Assembly: GCF_001612825.1 (NCBI RefSeq)
Contig: NZ_BDBE01000038.1
Location: forward strand, 1-64,000
Reading direction: 5' to 3'
Length of the DNA stretch: 64,000 nt
Origin: Nocardia caishijiensis NBRC 108228
Lineage (GTDB): Bacteria > Actinomycetota > Actinomycetes > Mycobacteriales > Mycobacteriaceae
Positions 46,009-55,921 of the stretch are shown piece by piece. A program made the translations under genes and the position numbers. The first letter of the stretch is position 1, and each line of letters begins with the position of its first letter. A model generated the notes under the pieces. It saw nothing but the letters and a program-made list of their open reading frames with translations. It made no database searches and was not told where the DNA came from.

Positions 46009-46217
46009 ATGCCCGAGTTGATCGCGCCGGACGTGCGGTGGCACGCCGCATGGCTGGATGCCCATGACGAGTGGGGGCCAGGCGTCCATGAGGATGGATT
46101 CGGGCTGGCAACGGAGGACGAGGTCGAGTCCGGACGATCGAACGCAACGGCGGTGTCCTCGAGGGGATGGTCGAGACCAGTCTCGGTGCGGCGCGGCGGT
46201 ACGTGGTCGGCGGCTGA
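46009..46217 (+). pseudogene. GNAT acetyltransferase remnant with the middle deleted
   Basis: The frame from ATG 46009 reads MPELIAPDVRWHAAWLDAHD then EWGPGVHEDGFGLATEDEVE, the usual start of a class of GNAT acetyltransferases. At about 46131-46137 it jumps to another frame reading IERNGGVLEGMVETSLGAAR then RYVVGG and TGA (46215-46217), the usual end of the same family. Roughly the central 100 residues, including the acetyl-CoA site, are missing. It sits between the kinase and response-regulator genes. Identification is by recall of family ends. Confidence 0.65.
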
Positions 46218-46227
46218 ATCCAGCCGC

Positions 46228-46233
46228 TACGAT
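46228..46233 (+). promoter_or_regulatory. -10 box for the LytTR regulator gene
   Basis: TACGAT ends 9 nt before the GTG at 46243, which would give a leader of 0-3 nt. This suggests the regulator can be transcribed separately from the kinase. Confidence 0.4.
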
Positions 46234-46242
46234 GGTCGGGCT

Positions 46243-47037
46243 GTGACCTGGAACACTGATGATGCGCCGACTGCTCTGCGGGTGCTGGCTGTCGACGACG
46301 AGAAGCCCGCGCTCGACGAGCTGGTGTATCTGCTCAACCAACAGGTGGGGGTCGGGGACGTGCACGGGGCGTCGGACGCCACGGGGGCGTTGCGGGTGTT
46401 GCGGGCGCATCCGGTCGACGCGGTGTTCCTCGACATCGATATGCCGGGGCTGACGGGGATGGAGCTGGCGGGGATCCTGTCGGAGTTCGCGGAGCCACCC
46501 GCGGTGGTGTTCGTGACCGCGCACGACGATCACGCGGTGGCCGCGTTCGATCTGGGGGCGGTGGATTACCTGCTCAAGCCGTTACGGGCGGCGCGGCTGG
46601 CCGAAGCGGTGCGGCGGATCGCCTCGGCCAGGGCGGCGATGCCTGCCGCACCACCGGAGCGGACGCATCCGAGCGAGGTGATCCCGGTGGAGCTCGGCGG
46701 GGTGACCACGCTGGTGCACCGGGCCGACGTGGCCTGGGTCGAGGCCGACGGCGATTACGCGCGCCTGCACACCAGGACCGGGTCGCATCTGGTGCGCATT
46801 CCGCTCACCGCGCTCGAATCACGGTGGGAGGGTGCGGGTTTCCTGCGCGTGCACCGGTCGTATCTGGTGGCGTTGCGGCTGGTCACCGGGTTGCGCACCA
46901 CGGGAACCGGCACGGTGGTCTGTCTGCGTGCCGAGGGGTCGTCGGGCGCGGTGGAGTTGCCGGTGAGCAGGCGGCAGGTGCGCGAACTCAAGCAGCGGCT
47001 CGTGCACGGGCCACGGCAGAACTGGTCGCAGCGATGA
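46243..47037 (+). CDS. LytTR-type response regulator
   Basis: A 264-aa regulator from GTG 46243 (MTWNTDDAPTALRVLAVDDE). The receiver domain has phosphorylation site D64 in VFLDIDMPG and the K in YLLKPLRAARL; the C-terminal LytTR DNA-binding domain spans about 150-258 (VAWVEADGDYARLHTRTGSH, FLRVHRSYLV, LPVSRRQVRELKQRL). An upstream in-frame extension to 46009 belongs to the GNAT remnant. LytTR proteins bind direct repeats about 21 bp apart; such a pair is present at 49442-49473. It overlaps the next gene by ATGA. Confidence 0.9.
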   Translation: MTWNTDDAPTALRVLAVDDEKPALDELVYLLNQQVGVGDVHGASDATGALRVLRAHPVDAVFLDIDMPGLTGMELAGILSEFAEPPAVVFVTAHDDHAVAAFDLGAVDYLLKPLRAARLAEAVRRIASARAAMPAAPPERTHPSEVIPVELGGVTTLVHRADVAWVEADGDYARLHTRTGSHLVRIPLTALESRWEGAGFLRVHRSYLVALRLVTGLRTTGTGTVVCLRAEGSSGAVELPVSRRQVRELKQRLVHGPRQNWSQR

Positions 47038-47399
47038 CCGGTCCGCAACGGCCACAGCGCGAACGGGTGGTGCTCGCGCAGCGGCGCGGCGCCCGCCAGG
47101 TGCGCACCCGCACCGAGGTGGTGGAGCAGACCGATCTCGGGGCGGCGCTGATCGGCGGGCTGATCCGCGCCCAGCTCGGGCTCGCCCTTCGCCTCGGCTT
47201 CGTGGTGGTCGCCGGATTCGGTGCGCTTCCACTGCTGTTCGGCATCGACGCCGTCGCCGCGACGACCGTTCTGGGTGTCCGCCTGCCCTGGCTGATTCTC
47301 GGCCTCCTCGCGTTCCCACTGCTGTACGCGGTGGGTCGGGTGTATGTCCGGCTGGCCCAACGCAACGAGGACGATTTCCTCGAACTGGCGGGGGACTGA
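47034..47399 (+). CDS. Small membrane protein coupled to the LytTR regulator
   Basis: A 121-aa protein with a basic cytoplasmic N-terminus (residues 1-45) and two membrane helices (about 53-72 and 79-102), ending RLAQRNEDDFLELAGD. The topology of two helices and a short soluble tail recalls the DUF485-type subunits that precede sodium:solute symporters, and it lies upstream of one. ATGA overlap with the response regulator. The 290 nt between it and the symporter hold no convincing gene: an open frame there is arginine/proline-rich and looks random. Confidence 0.7.
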   Translation: MTGPQRPQRERVVLAQRRGARQVRTRTEVVEQTDLGAALIGGLIRAQLGLALRLGFVVVAGFGALPLLFGIDAVAATTVLGVRLPWLILGLLAFPLLYAVGRVYVRLAQRNEDDFLELAGD

Positions 47400-47689
47400 C
47401 CCATGCGTACTCGAGTGCTGGAGTCGCAGGCGCACCGCAGCACAACGTGCGAGGCGGACAGACATGGCAAACCATCACCGACGTCACCACCGAACCAGCG
47501 CGTCGGCACCGACGGGAACCACCGCCGACCGCACCCGAATCCGGGCGGCGCAACGCATTTCCGCACTCACGCCCGACGCGTGCTCGGTCGGCGATCGTCC
47601 GAGTCACCGTGGGATCGGTACTGCCACACTGGGACGGCGGGCAACGCGGCCACGGTGGAAGACGAGGCGATGAGCGGGGGCACCCTTCC

Positions 47690-49435
47690 ATGACGTCGGG
47701 CATTCCGATGCTCACCGTGGCGGCGCTGCTGCTGGCAGCCCTGGCCACGATCGGTATCGGCTTGTACGGGGTCCGCCTGTCGCGCACCACATCGGACTTC
47801 CTGGTTGCCTCCCGCACGGTCGGCTCACGCTGGAACGCGGCCGCGATCTCGGGTGAATACCTCTCCGCCGCATCGTTTCTCGGCGTAGCGGGCCTGATCG
47901 CCAAGTACGGCGCCGACGCGCTCTGGTACCCGGTGGGATTCACGGCGGGCTACCTGGGGTTGCTGATGTTCGTCGCGGCGCCGCTGCGCCGATCCGGCGC
48001 CTACACCGTCCCCGACTTCGCCGAGTTCCGGCTCGGCTCGATCCGGTTGCGGCGGATGGCCGCCGGGGTGGTCGTCGTGGTGTGCGCGGTGTATCTCATC
48101 CCCCAGTTCCAGGGTGCGGGCCTGACGCTGCACCTGCTGCTCGGGGTGCCCGCCTGGGTGGGCGCGGTCGCGGTCGGCGGCATCGTGCTTGCCAATGTGA
48201 TCGGCGGTGGGATGCGGTCGGTGACGCTGGTTCAGGCGTTCCAGTACTGGCTGAAACTGACCGCCGTCGCGATACCGGCGATCGTCCTCGGCCTGCACTT
48301 CCTCGCCGACGAACGACCGCTCGGCACCCCGGCCCCTCCCACGGTCGACCGGCTCACCACCGTCGACATCACCACCGATGTCGTCGTGCGTCTGGATGTC
48401 TCCCAGCCCGTCACCGTGCACGGCGTTCTCGACGGGCAGGACACAGCGGGCCCGGTGACGCTCGCGCCGGGCGACCACACCCTCGCCGAGGGCACCGAAC
48501 TCCTGCTCGCGCCGGGTTCGGCGGTCCCGGTGGTGGCGGGCGCGCCGTCCGACGGCACCGGATGGGTCGAACCCGGCGGCGGTTTCGGTGGGAACCACCC
48601 TCGCTACCAGGTGTTCTCGCTGATCGTCGCGACCTTCCTCGGCACCATGGGGCTCCCGCACGTGCTCGTCCGCTTCTACACCAACCGGGACGGTTCGTCG
48701 GCGCGGCGCACGGCGCTGACCGTGATCGGCCTGGTCGGCGTGTTCTATCTGTTCCCGATCCTGCTCGGCGTCTTCGCGCGGTTGTACGTGCCGCAACTGC
48801 TCATCACCGGCGCCTCCGACGCGGCGGTCGTGCTGTTGCCCGGTGCGGCCCTCGGCGGGCTCGGTGGGCAGTTGCTCGCCGCGCTGGCGGCGGCCGGGGC
48901 GATCGCGGCGTTCCTGTCCACGTCGTCGGGACTGCTGGTGAGCCTGGCCGGGGTGCTCAGCACCGACGTGCTGCGCGGACGGATCCGGGACTTCCGGGCG
49001 GCGGCGCTGGTGGCCGGGCTCGTTCCGCTCACCCTGGCGCTCACCGTCGCCTCGCTCGACCTCTCGCGCACGGTCGCGCTCGCGTTCTCGGTGGCCGCGT
49101 CCACCCTGTGCCCGCTGCTCGTGCTCGGCATCTGGTGGCGTGGGCTCACCGCGACGGGGGCGGCCTGCGGCATGCTCGTCGGCGGTGTCACCGCGGGCGG
49201 GGCGACCGTACTCGCGGTGCTCGGCGGTGCGCCGACCGACGTGGCGGACGGATGGGCGACGGCGATCGTCGACTATCCGGCGGCGGTGAGTGTGCCACTG
49301 GCCTTCGCGGTGACCGTCGTGGTGAGCCTGCTCGGCGCCCGGCCCGACGGGCGGGTCGTGGCGAGCACCTTCCTGCGCATGCACGCCCCCGAGCGGCTCG
49401 GGATGAGCGCGGATCGCGACCCCGTCGACCGCTGA
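47690..49435 (+). CDS. Sodium:solute symporter (monocarboxylate/acetate type) with a large extracytoplasmic insert
   Basis: A 581-aa SSS-family transporter starting MTSGIPMLTV, with motifs TTSDFLVASRTVGSRWNAAA, SGEYLSAASFLGVAG, and GTMGLPHVLVRFYT, as in ActP/MctP-like symporters. Between membrane helices at about residues 205-300 there is an unusual ~90-residue, strand-rich hydrophilic stretch (VDRLTTVDITTDVVVRLDVS through GFGGNHPRY) absent from the second symporter at 49925. It probably faces outside the cell. Likely controlled by the LytS/LytTR pair. Confidence 0.88.
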   Translation: MTSGIPMLTVAALLLAALATIGIGLYGVRLSRTTSDFLVASRTVGSRWNAAAISGEYLSAASFLGVAGLIAKYGADALWYPVGFTAGYLGLLMFVAAPLRRSGAYTVPDFAEFRLGSIRLRRMAAGVVVVVCAVYLIPQFQGAGLTLHLLLGVPAWVGAVAVGGIVLANVIGGGMRSVTLVQAFQYWLKLTAVAIPAIVLGLHFLADERPLGTPAPPTVDRLTTVDITTDVVVRLDVSQPVTVHGVLDGQDTAGPVTLAPGDHTLAEGTELLLAPGSAVPVVAGAPSDGTGWVEPGGGFGGNHPRYQVFSLIVATFLGTMGLPHVLVRFYTNRDGSSARRTALTVIGLVGVFYLFPILLGVFARLYVPQLLITGASDAAVVLLPGAALGGLGGQLLAALAAAGAIAAFLSTSSGLLVSLAGVLSTDVLRGRIRDFRAAALVAGLVPLTLALTVASLDLSRTVALAFSVAASTLCPLLVLGIWWRGLTATGAACGMLVGGVTAGGATVLAVLGGAPTDVADGWATAIVDYPAAVSVPLAFAVTVVVSLLGARPDGRVVASTFLRMHAPERLGMSADRDPVDR

Positions 49436-49441
49436 CCGCCC

Positions 49442-49473
49442 GACCGTTCGTCGCGCGGCACCGACCGTTCACC
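49442..49473 (+). promoter_or_regulatory. Direct repeat resembling a LytTR regulator binding site
   Basis: GACCGTTCGTC (49442-49452) and GACCGTTCACC (49463-49473) are identical in 8 of 8 leading bases and spaced exactly 21 bp, two helical turns. LytTR-domain regulators such as AlgR (core CCGTTCGTC) bind such direct repeats. The pair lies about 100 nt before the DUF485-actP-acs unit and 2.4 kb from a LytTR gene. Confidence 0.6.
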
Positions 49474-49571
49474 GCACGGGTGACCACCTTCACCGAGTGA
49501 CCCACACCACAGTACGCCGGTCGTCCTACCGTCATCCCCAAGCACGTCCCCCTCACGCTAGGACCACCGGC

Positions 49572-49928
49572 ATGACCGAAACCGACACCGAAGAAGCGCC
49601 CGACCGGCGCGCGCCGAGTGCCGCCGAATTCCTCGCCGTGCAGGCGAGCCCGCAGTTCCAGGATCTGCGAAACCGACTGCGGCGCTTCGTCTTCCCGATG
49701 ACCGCACTGTTCCTGGTGTGGTACCTGACCTATGTGGTGCTCGGCGCGTACGCGCACGACTTCATGGCGACCCCGGTCTTCGGCAACATCAACGTCGGAC
49801 TGCTGCTCGGCCTCGCGCAGTTCGTCTCCACCTTCGTCATCACCGGCGTGTACGTCCGGTTCGCCAATCGTGAGCTGGATCCGCGGGCCGCGGCCATCCG
49901 GGAAGAACTCGAAGGGGACCGCGCATGA
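49572..49928 (+). CDS. DUF485 membrane protein (symporter partner)
   Basis: A 118-aa protein from ATG 49572 (MTETDTEEAPDRRAPSAAEF), with the DUF485 core LRNRLRRFVFPMTALFLVWY and two membrane helices (about 43-63 and 76-98). It ends YVRFANRELDPRAAAIREEL. DUF485 proteins (YjcH in E. coli) are encoded directly before ActP, as here: its stop overlaps the actP start by ATGA. Its exact role in transport is not established. Confidence 0.88.
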   Translation: MTETDTEEAPDRRAPSAAEFLAVQASPQFQDLRNRLRRFVFPMTALFLVWYLTYVVLGAYAHDFMATPVFGNINVGLLLGLAQFVSTFVITGVYVRFANRELDPRAAAIREELEGDRA

Positions 49929-51559
49929 GCATTCTCGCCGCGGATACGACGGTGGGTAACCCCGCCGCCAATATCGCTATCTTCGGGCTGTTCGTGGTGG
50001 TCACCATGATCGTGGTGATCCGGGCCAGCCGCAACAACGCCAGTGCCGCGGACTATTTCACCGGTGGTCGCGGGTTCTCGGGACCGCAGAACGGGATCGC
50101 CATCGCCGGTGACTACCTGTCGGCGGCCAGCTTCCTCGGCATCGCGGGTGCCATCGCCGTCTACGGCTACGACGGGTTCCTGTATTCGATCGGGTTCCTC
50201 GTCGCCTGGCTGGTAGCGCTGCTGCTGGTGGCCGAAATGCTGCGCAACACCGGCAAGTTCACGATGGCCGACGTGCTCAGCTTCCGGCTGAAGGAGGGCC
50301 CGGTTCGCACCGCGGCCGCGCTGACCACGCTCACCGTGTCGCTGTTCTACCTGCTCGCGCAGATGGCGGGTGCGGGCGGTCTGGTCGCGTTGCTGCTCGA
50401 CATCTCCTCGCGTGCGGGGCAATCGGTGGTCATCGCGATCGTCGGTGTGCTGATGATCGTGTATGTGCTCGTCGGCGGAATGAAGGGCACCACCTGGGTG
50501 CAGATCATCAAGGCTGTCCTGCTGATCGCCGGTGCCGCGCTGATGACGGTGATGGTGTTCGCCAAGTTCGGCTTCAACCTGTCCGACATCCTCGGTGCCG
50601 CACAGGAATCGGTGAGCGAGTCGGCCAACAAGGCCGTGGCGAGCCGCGATGTGCTCGCCCCCGGCGCCCAGTACGGCGGCAGCGAGATGTCGAAGCTGAA
50701 CTTTCTGTCGCTGGGTCTGGCACTCGTGCTCGGCACCGCCGGTCTGCCACACGTGCTGATGCGCTTCTACACGGTGCCGACCGCGAAAGAGGCTCGGCGT
50801 TCGGTGGTGTGGGCGATCGGTCTGATCGGCGCGTTCTACCTGTTCACCCTGGTGCTCGGGTACGGTGCGGCGGCCATCGTCGGGCCGGACAAGATCCTGG
50901 CCGCGGCGGGCGGACAGAACGCGGCGGCGCCGCTGCTGGCCTTCGAACTGGGCGGGGTGATCCTGCTCGGAGTGATCTCGGCGGTGGCGTTCGCGACCAT
51001 CCTCGCGGTCGTCGCGGGTCTGACGATCACCGCGTCGGCGTCGTTCGCCCACGACATCTACGCCAGCGTGATCAAGAAGGGCAACGTCGACGAGGTCAAG
51101 CAGGTGCGGGTCTCGCGGATCACCGCCGTGGTGATCGGTGTGCTCGCGATCGGCCTCGGCATCCTGGCCAACGGCCAGAACATCGCGTTCCTGGTGGCGC
51201 TGGCCTTCGCGGTGGCGGCGGCGGCGAACCTGCCGACCATCCTCTACTCGCTGTTCTGGAAGCGCTTCAACACCACCGGCGCGCTGTGGTCGATGTACGG
51301 CGGCCTGATCTCGACCATCGTGCTCATCGTGTTCTCGCCCGCCGTGTCGGGCACCAAGACCTCGATGATCACCGGGACCGATTTCCATTGGTTCCCGCTG
51401 TCCAACCCGGGCATCGTGTCCATTCCGCTGGCGTTCCTGCTCGGCGTGGTCGGCACCTACCTCGGTGGGCGCGGCGAAAAGGTCGACCCGGGCAAGGCCG
51501 CGGAGATGGAAGTTCGTGCCCTGACCGGTGTCGGTGCGGAGAAGGCGATCTCGCACTGA
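49925..51559 (+). CDS. actP: Cation/acetate symporter ActP
   Basis: A 544-aa sodium:solute symporter for acetate and related short carboxylates. Motifs: SAADYFTGGRGFSGPQNGIA, GDYLSAASFLGIAG, VGGMKGTTWVQIIKA and GTAGLPHVLMRFYTVPTAKE. About 13 membrane helices, typical length, and no extracytoplasmic insert like that of the symporter at 47690. Co-translated with the DUF485 gene; acs follows after a hairpin. The set imports acetate and activates it. Confidence 0.93.
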   Translation: MSILAADTTVGNPAANIAIFGLFVVVTMIVVIRASRNNASAADYFTGGRGFSGPQNGIAIAGDYLSAASFLGIAGAIAVYGYDGFLYSIGFLVAWLVALLLVAEMLRNTGKFTMADVLSFRLKEGPVRTAAALTTLTVSLFYLLAQMAGAGGLVALLLDISSRAGQSVVIAIVGVLMIVYVLVGGMKGTTWVQIIKAVLLIAGAALMTVMVFAKFGFNLSDILGAAQESVSESANKAVASRDVLAPGAQYGGSEMSKLNFLSLGLALVLGTAGLPHVLMRFYTVPTAKEARRSVVWAIGLIGAFYLFTLVLGYGAAAIVGPDKILAAAGGQNAAAPLLAFELGGVILLGVISAVAFATILAVVAGLTITASASFAHDIYASVIKKGNVDEVKQVRVSRITAVVIGVLAIGLGILANGQNIAFLVALAFAVAAAANLPTILYSLFWKRFNTTGALWSMYGGLISTIVLIVFSPAVSGTKTSMITGTDFHWFPLSNPGIVSIPLAFLLGVVGTYLGGRGEKVDPGKAAEMEVRALTGVGAEKAISH

Positions 51560-51568
51560 TGTCCCACG

Positions 51569-51600
51569 CCCGTTCCGGTGGTTCGCACCACCGGAACGGG
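51569..51600 (+). terminator. Strong hairpin between actP and acs
   Basis: CCCGTTCCGGTGG (51569-51581) and CCACCGGAACGGG (51588-51600) form a perfect 13-bp stem with a 6-nt loop, 10 nt after the actP stop and 33 nt before the acs GTG. There is no T run. It may terminate, attenuate or process the actP-acs message so the two genes are expressed at different levels. Confidence 0.65.
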
Positions 51601-51633
51601 CCGTCCCCCTGTGTGTTTCGAAGGAGAACTGTT

Positions 51634-53562
<1,929 letters not shown>

Positions 53563-53633
53563 GAGACCACGGTCAGCGGCTGCCCGGCGCGTCCGAACAC
53601 GGCCAGCACGACCGACACGGGCATGCTGTTGGT

Positions 53634-54266
53634 GTGGAGATTCCGATGTTCCCCCTGGGCACCGTGCTACTGCCCGGTGAGCCGCTGTCCCTGCAGATCT
53701 TCGAGCCCAGGTATGTGGCGCTGGTTCGCGACTGTCTCGACGGCAGTCGCGAACCGGAGTTCGGCGTGGTGCTGATCGAACGTGGCAGTGAGGTCGGCGG
53801 TGGGGACGTGCGCACCGACGTCGGCGTGCTCGCCCAGATCACCGATGTGACCGAACTGCCCGGGGATCGGTTCCGGCTGCGCTGCCTCGGCACCGAACGC
53901 CTGCGGGTTCAGCAATGGCTCCCCGACGACCCGTATCCCCGCGCCGAAACCTCGGTCTGGCCGGACGAACCCGGCGCCGACGACACCGCCCTGCTGGACG
54001 ACCTGCGCGAACGGGCCAGCCGCCTCCACGACCTCACCACCCGCCTCGCCCTGCGCAGCGGCATCCGCCACCCACCACCGTCGGCCACCCTCGACCAGCT
54101 CCCCACCGACCCGACCACCCGCTCCTACACCCTCACCGCCGCCCTCCCCATCTCCCTGACCGACCGCCAAACCGCCCTGACCGCCCCCGACCCCCACACC
54201 CGCCTCACCCACCTGTCGACAGCCCTCGACGACGCCATAGCCATGGTCGAGTTCCGGCTCCAATAG
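53634..54266 (+). CDS. Lon N-terminal (LON substrate-binding) domain protein
   Basis: A 210-aa stand-alone LON domain protein: starts VEIPMFPLGTVLLPGEPLSL (GTG 53634) followed by QIFEPRYVALVRDCLDGSR and FGVVLIERGSEVGGG. There is no ATPase or protease domain. Such proteins are common in actinobacteria with unknown function, presumably substrate or RNA/protein binding. The last third is rich in Pro/Thr/Leu helices. In-frame sequence upstream to 53559 has a poor composition and is not included. Confidence 0.87.
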   Translation: MEIPMFPLGTVLLPGEPLSLQIFEPRYVALVRDCLDGSREPEFGVVLIERGSEVGGGDVRTDVGVLAQITDVTELPGDRFRLRCLGTERLRVQQWLPDDPYPRAETSVWPDEPGADDTALLDDLRERASRLHDLTTRLALRSGIRHPPPSATLDQLPTDPTTRSYTLTAALPISLTDRQTALTAPDPHTRLTHLSTALDDAIAMVEFRLQ

Positions 54267-54392
54267 CGTTGCGCGGACTCAGGTGCGCGACACCGGCCGG
54301 TGCGTGGAGCGTCGTTTCGAACCGCCCGCGGGCAACCCATTGCCTACGAAACCGGGTCGAAGGGGATTCGATCGTTTCCGGGTAACGGTTGC

Positions 54393-54417
54393 GCCGGGCT
54401 CCGGTCCGGAGCCCGGC
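54393..54417. terminator. Hairpin between convergent genes
   Basis: Twelve-base arms GCCGGGCTCCGG (54393-54404) and CCGGAGCCCGGC (54406-54417) flank a single T; the realistic stem is about 10 bp with a 5-nt loop. It lies 7 nt beyond the stop of the VOC gene on minus and 126 nt beyond the LON gene on plus, so it mainly serves the VOC gene. The remaining gap 54267-54392 shows nothing else. Confidence 0.6.
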
Positions 54418-54424
54418 GGTGCGC

Positions 54425-54892
54425 TCAGCTCGCGTTCATCATTTCGGCCATGCGCCGGTCCATCTCCTCCGGCGACACGTCCTCGACGTGGGTGGCCACG
54501 GTCCAGCGGTGACCCCACGGATCCTCGAAGGAGCCGGTGCGGTCGCCGTAGAACTGGTCGGCCATCGGGGTGATCTCCGAGGCGCCCGCTTCGAGGGCGG
54601 CGGCGAAGACGGCGTCGGCGTCGGGGACGTAGACCATCAGGTTCACCGGCGAGCCGCCGATGGCCTTCGGGTCGACGAAGCCGATGTCGGGAACCGGGTC
54701 GCCGACCATCAGGACGGAGTCGCCGATCAGCAGTTCGCTGTGCACGATCGTGCCGTCGGAACCTGGCATGCGCATGCGCTCGGTTGCGCCGAGGACGGAA
54801 ATGTAGAAAGCGAGCGCGTCCGCGGCTCCCGCACAGGCGATGCCGGGACAGATCGCCGGATAACCAGCGGGAATGGGTGACACATCGGACAT
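54425..54892 (-). CDS. VOC/glyoxalase-fold protein (PhnB-like)
   Basis: A 155-aa single-chain vicinal-oxygen-chelate protein: paired beta-alpha-beta-beta-beta modules with ALAFYISVLGATERMRMPG in the first and PMADQFYGDRTGSFEDPWGH in the second, the PhnB/YdiN-like GDRxGxxxDPxGHxW signature. Length is normal. It could bind a metal and a small substrate or confer resistance to one; the substrate is unknown. Divergent from the F420-dependent oxidoreductase, 114 nt apart. Confidence 0.88.
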   Translation of the reverse strand: MSDVSPIPAGYPAICPGIACAGAADALAFYISVLGATERMRMPGSDGTIVHSELLIGDSVLMVGDPVPDIGFVDPKAIGGSPVNLMVYVPDADAVFAAALEAGASEITPMADQFYGDRTGSFEDPWGHRWTVATHVEDVSPEEMDRRMAEMMNAS

Positions 54893-55006
54893 CGGATACC
54901 TCCGGGTCGACGGTATTGCTCGGATGTCGTCGAGCCTATTCCTCTGTCACCCACACCGGAACCCTGGTAGAACTTGTTTCAGTTTTGCCGATCAGGAGGG
55001 CCGGAC

Positions 55007-55855
55007 GTGCGGTACGGAATCGTGTTGTTCACCAGTGACCGGGGCATCGCGCCCGCCGACGCGGCCTCGGCCGCCGAGCAGGCGGGATTCGATGCCTTCT
55101 ACGTGCCCGAGCACACCCACATCCCGGTGGTCCGGGCCGCGGCGCACCCGCAGACCGGCGACTCCTCCCTGCCCGACGACCGCTACCTGCGCACCCTCGA
55201 CCCGTGGGTGGCCCTGGCCACCGCCGCCGCGGTCACCAGCCGGATCACGCTGTCGACGGCGGTGGCGCTGCCCGCCGAGCATCACCCGATCACCCTGGCC
55301 AAGTCCATCGCCTCGCTCGATCACCTCAGCGGCGGCCGGGTGGAACTCGGTGTCGGCTTCGGCTGGAACACCGACGAGCTCGCCCACCACGGCGTGCCCG
55401 CCAACAAGCGCCGCACGGTGCTGCGCGAACATCTCGACGCCATGCGGACGCTGTGGTCGAACGAGGAGGCCGAGTTCGACGGCGACTTCGTGAAGTTCGG
55501 GCCGAGCTGGTCGTGGCCGAAGCCGGTGCGCGCGGGAGTGCCGGTGCTGCTGGGCGCGGGCGGCACCGAGAAGACCTTCACCTGGCTCGCCGCACATGCC
55601 GACGGCTGGATCACCACCCCCACGGAGGACGACCTCGGCGCGAAGATCGAACTGCTGCGGCGGGTCTGGAAGGAAGCCGAACGTGAGGGGGACCCACGGG
55701 TGATCGCGCTCGCGGGCAAACACGATGCCGAGCAGCTCGCCCGGTGGGCCGATCTCGGCGTCACCGAGGTGGTCTTCGGGCTGCCCGACCGTGACGCCGC
55801 CGAGGTGACCGGCTACATCGCCCACCTCGGCGGAAAACTCGGCCTGCTCGGTTGA
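55007..55855 (+). CDS. LLM-class F420-dependent oxidoreductase
   Basis: A 282-aa luciferase-like TIM-barrel oxidoreductase of the F420-using subfamily. GTG 55007 follows an AGGAGGG site by 7 nt. Motifs: GFDAFYVPEHTHIPV near residue 27, DPWVALATAAAVTSRI, LAKSIASLDHLSGGRVELGV then GFGWNTDELAHHGV, and LLGAGGTEKTFTWLAAHADG. Substrate unknown. Actinobacteria have many paralogues; cofactor preference is inferred from subfamily resemblance. Confidence 0.9.
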   Translation: MRYGIVLFTSDRGIAPADAASAAEQAGFDAFYVPEHTHIPVVRAAAHPQTGDSSLPDDRYLRTLDPWVALATAAAVTSRITLSTAVALPAEHHPITLAKSIASLDHLSGGRVELGVGFGWNTDELAHHGVPANKRRTVLREHLDAMRTLWSNEEAEFDGDFVKFGPSWSWPKPVRAGVPVLLGAGGTEKTFTWLAAHADGWITTPTEDDLGAKIELLRRVWKEAEREGDPRVIALAGKHDAEQLARWADLGVTEVVFGLPDRDAAEVTGYIAHLGGKLGLLG

Positions 55856-55921
55856 TTCGCGACCGGGTCCGCACCGACCGCGCCGATCACACGGATCTCC
55901 GCGAGCTCGGCAGCGGTCGCC

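Noticed and set aside
47400..47689. Open frame between the small membrane protein and the first symporter, ending in an ATGA overlap
   Set aside because: Arg/Pro/His/Thr-rich sequence without helices or motifs; the overlap alone is weak evidence.
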